Below the pieces are notes generated by a model that saw nothing but the letters and a program-made list of their open reading frames with translations, did not search any database and was not told where the DNA came from. The position numbers and the translations under genes were made by a program. A stretch of DNA of 64,000 bases, from contig JALFBM010000027.1 in assembly GCA_022773425.1 (NCBI GenBank), positions 1 to 64,000 of the forward strand, in the 5' to 3' direction. The stretch comes from Selenomonadaceae bacterium. Lineage in GTDB: Bacteria; Bacillota; Negativicutes; Selenomonadales; Selenomonadaceae. Below are positions 62,750 through 64,000 of the stretch, in pieces. The number at the start of each line of letters is the position of its first letter. The stretch's first letter is position 1.

Positions 62750-62795
62750 GCAGCAGAGCGATGGCGTTCCCATCCACTGGCTGTTCTTTTTTTTT
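62750..62795 (+). terminator. Terminator at the end of the flagellar cluster
   Basis: GATGG pairs with CCATC, and AGC with GCT on the outer, imperfect stem, followed by nine T. It lies 12 bp after the last gene. Confidence 0.7.
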
Positions 62796-62817
62796 GAGAA
62801 AAATTCTCTTTTGTCTA

Positions 62818-62846
62818 TTGACATATACCCCCGAGGGGTATATAAT
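62818..62846 (+). promoter_or_regulatory. CsoR-regulated promoter and operator
   Basis: A perfect TTGACA and TATAAT frame a 17-bp spacer. The spacer plus two bases is the inverted repeat TATACCCC-CGA-GGGGTATA (62824-62842), the sort of G and C-tract palindrome bound by CsoR copper sensors. Apo-CsoR here would block RNA polymerase, and copper would release it. Confidence 0.88.
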
Positions 62847-62869
62847 ACGGATGAAAAGGGGGAAGATCG

Positions 62870-63214
62870 ATGGCGAAAGACGTGATGGAAGATCGGGCAG
62901 AGGGCGGCTGTGCCTGCGGGCATGGCATCCATTCGCATAAATACCGCGAGAAGGACGGCGAGGAGTACAAATGCCTCGTGCGCCGGCTGAACCGTATCGA
63001 GGGGCAGATCCGCGGTATCCACAAGATGGTGGATGAGGACCGGTACTGTGTGGATATCCTGACGCAGGTCAGCGCCGTGCAGTCCGCGCTGAACGCGTTC
63101 ACAAAGGAACTGCTGAACCAGCACATCCGCGGCTGCGTCGTTCGGGACATCCGCGCGGGTAACGACGACGTTGTCGACGAGCTTTGCGCGCTTTTGCAGA
63201 AGGTCATGAAGTGA
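62870..63214 (+). CDS. csoR: Copper-sensing transcriptional repressor CsoR
   Basis: A 114-residue all-helical repressor. The copper ligands of CsoR are present as Cys in DRYCVDIL, then His and Cys in NQHIRGCV, and the arginine-rich RRLNRIEGQIRGI helix is typical. An N-terminal extension CACGHGIHSHKY adds more Cys and His. It starts after AGGGGGAAG and is placed behind a CsoR-like operator and before copA, which it likely represses along with itself. Confidence 0.94.
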   Translation: MAKDVMEDRAEGGCACGHGIHSHKYREKDGEEYKCLVRRLNRIEGQIRGIHKMVDEDRYCVDILTQVSAVQSALNAFTKELLNQHIRGCVVRDIRAGNDDVVDELCALLQKVMK

Positions 63215-63289
63215 CCCCTTTTCCCATGGTCATTCGTGGAACCGGTTGGCAACATCGGTTCACGCTTCCGAGGAGGCGGAAAATCCAAG

Positions 63290-64000
63290 ATGAAAAAAGA
63301 ACGTTTTGATGTGACCGGCATGAGCTGTGCTGCGTGTTCCGCACGCGTCGAGAAAGCCGTGTCGAAGGTTGAGGGCACGAAGGACGTCAGCGTCAATCTG
63401 CTGACGAATTCGATGCAGCTCGAATACGATGAGAGTCGGACGAGCCCGGCCGCCATCATTCAAGCCGTGGTCGACGCCGGCTACGGCGCGAGCGTAAAGG
63501 ACGGGCAGGCGGCTTCTGCACAACCTGTGGAGGATCCGGTAAAGAAGAATATCGAGGAAATCCGCCACCGCCTGATTGGCTCGGTGATTCTCGTGATTCC
63601 CGCGCTGTACCTTTCGCTGTATGGCCTGCTAAGCCGTGTGTTCGGCCTGCCCGTTCCGGATTGGATCTATGCACTGTTCTCCGGGCCTGAGAATGCCGTG
63701 ACCTACGCTTTGACGCTCGCGGTGTTCGTCCTGCCGATCTTGTATCTGAACCGGCGCTATTATATCGTCGGGTTTCGGAATCTGTTCCGGGGTGCGCCGA
63801 ACATGGACAGTCTCGTCGGCATGGGCTCGATGTCAGCTTTCTTGTTCGGTGTCTTCGCTCTGTTCCGCATGAGCTGGGGCATGGGGCATGGTGACTGGAC
63901 GCTGGTGTCAGAATACAGCACGAATCTGTATTTTGACTCCGCCGGCATGATCGTCACCTTGATCACCGTCGGCAAATACCTCGAGGCCCGCGCCAAGGGC
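63290..64000 (+). CDS. copA: Copper-translocating P-type ATPase, 3'-truncated by window edge
   Basis: The first 237 codons of a heavy-metal P1B ATPase. It starts MKKERFDVTGMSCAACSARVEKAV, an HMA domain with the CxxC copper site, then a linker and membrane helices (LIGSVILVIPALYLSLYGL, YALTLAVFVLPILYL, MDSLVGMGSMSAFLFGVFALF). The phosphorylation and CPC motifs lie beyond the window. The 75-bp gap after csoR contains only a GAACCG/CGGTTC hairpin. It would export Cu(I) when csoR repression is lifted. The frame runs open to base 64000. Confidence 0.94.
   Translation, partial: MKKERFDVTGMSCAACSARVEKAVSKVEGTKDVSVNLLTNSMQLEYDESRTSPAAIIQAVVDAGYGASVKDGQAASAQPVEDPVKKNIEEIRHRLIGSVILVIPALYLSLYGLLSRVFGLPVPDWIYALFSGPENAVTYALTLAVFVLPILYLNRRYYIVGFRNLFRGAPNMDSLVGMGSMSAFLFGVFALFRMSWGMGHGDWTLVSEYSTNLYFDSAGMIVTLITVGKYLEARAKG

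Overview
The window reads as a chromosomal segment of a flagellated, GC-rich member of the Negativicutes, most like a Selenomonas-type bacterium. This placement is inferred from gene content and order: Firmicutes-type regulators and RNA elements (CodY, a T-box leader, a ydaO-type c-di-AMP riboswitch, TrmFO, HslUV), a class A RNase P RNA, high GC content, and a Firmicutes-style fla/che superoperon with FlhF, FlhG, FliY, CheC, CheD and a SwrB-like protein. No phage, insertion sequence, CRISPR array, tRNA or rRNA gene was seen. Nearly all of the sequence is dense housekeeping DNA, with short intergenic gaps that mostly hold readable promoters, leaders and terminators.

Positions 1-11000 hold a truncated polyprenyl diphosphate synthase, a TatA-type translocase subunit, a DUF2225 protein, a protein of unknown family and a secreted DUF4127 protein. 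Then come convergent or divergent serC and serA, the latter behind a textbook T-box leader, a small unknown gene, and a minus-strand pair codA-pucR (cytosine deaminase and PucR-type regulator). codA has a strong promoter and a terminator-like hairpin inside its leader.

Positions 11000-30400 hold a minus-strand 702-residue protein with a cyclic-nucleotide-binding-like N-terminus, the 3' remnant of a chemoreceptor gene, and a competence operon comEA-comEC. comEC is translationally coupled to a UvrD-type helicase that carries an inserted DnaQ-type exonuclease domain. holA, rnpB, a c-di-AMP riboswitch controlling an NlpC/P60 cell-wall hydrolase, folB, and the run dprA-topA-trmFO-hslV-hslU-codY follow.

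Positions 30600-62740 are one long flagellar and chemotaxis cluster: flgB flgC fliE fliF fliG fliH fliI fliJ, a lytic transglycosylase, a MotE-like gene, fliK, flgD, flbD, fliL fliM fliY cheY fliO fliP fliQ fliR flhB flhA flhF flhG, a PilZ gene, cheB cheA cheW cheC cheD, a small membrane protein, the FliA-type sigma factor, a FapA/DUF342 protein, a small unknown protein and a SwrB-like protein. These genes build the basal body, the export gate, the switch and the chemosensory core. The most striking feature is between flgD and flbD, where the hook gene flgE should be. Only the start of one upstream gene, broken by a stop codon, and the last ~28 codons of flgE remain, so the hook gene appears deleted here unless the assembly is wrong.

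The window ends with a copper module: a CsoR repressor behind a promoter whose spacer is a perfect inverted repeat, and the first 237 codons of a CopA-type P-type ATPase.
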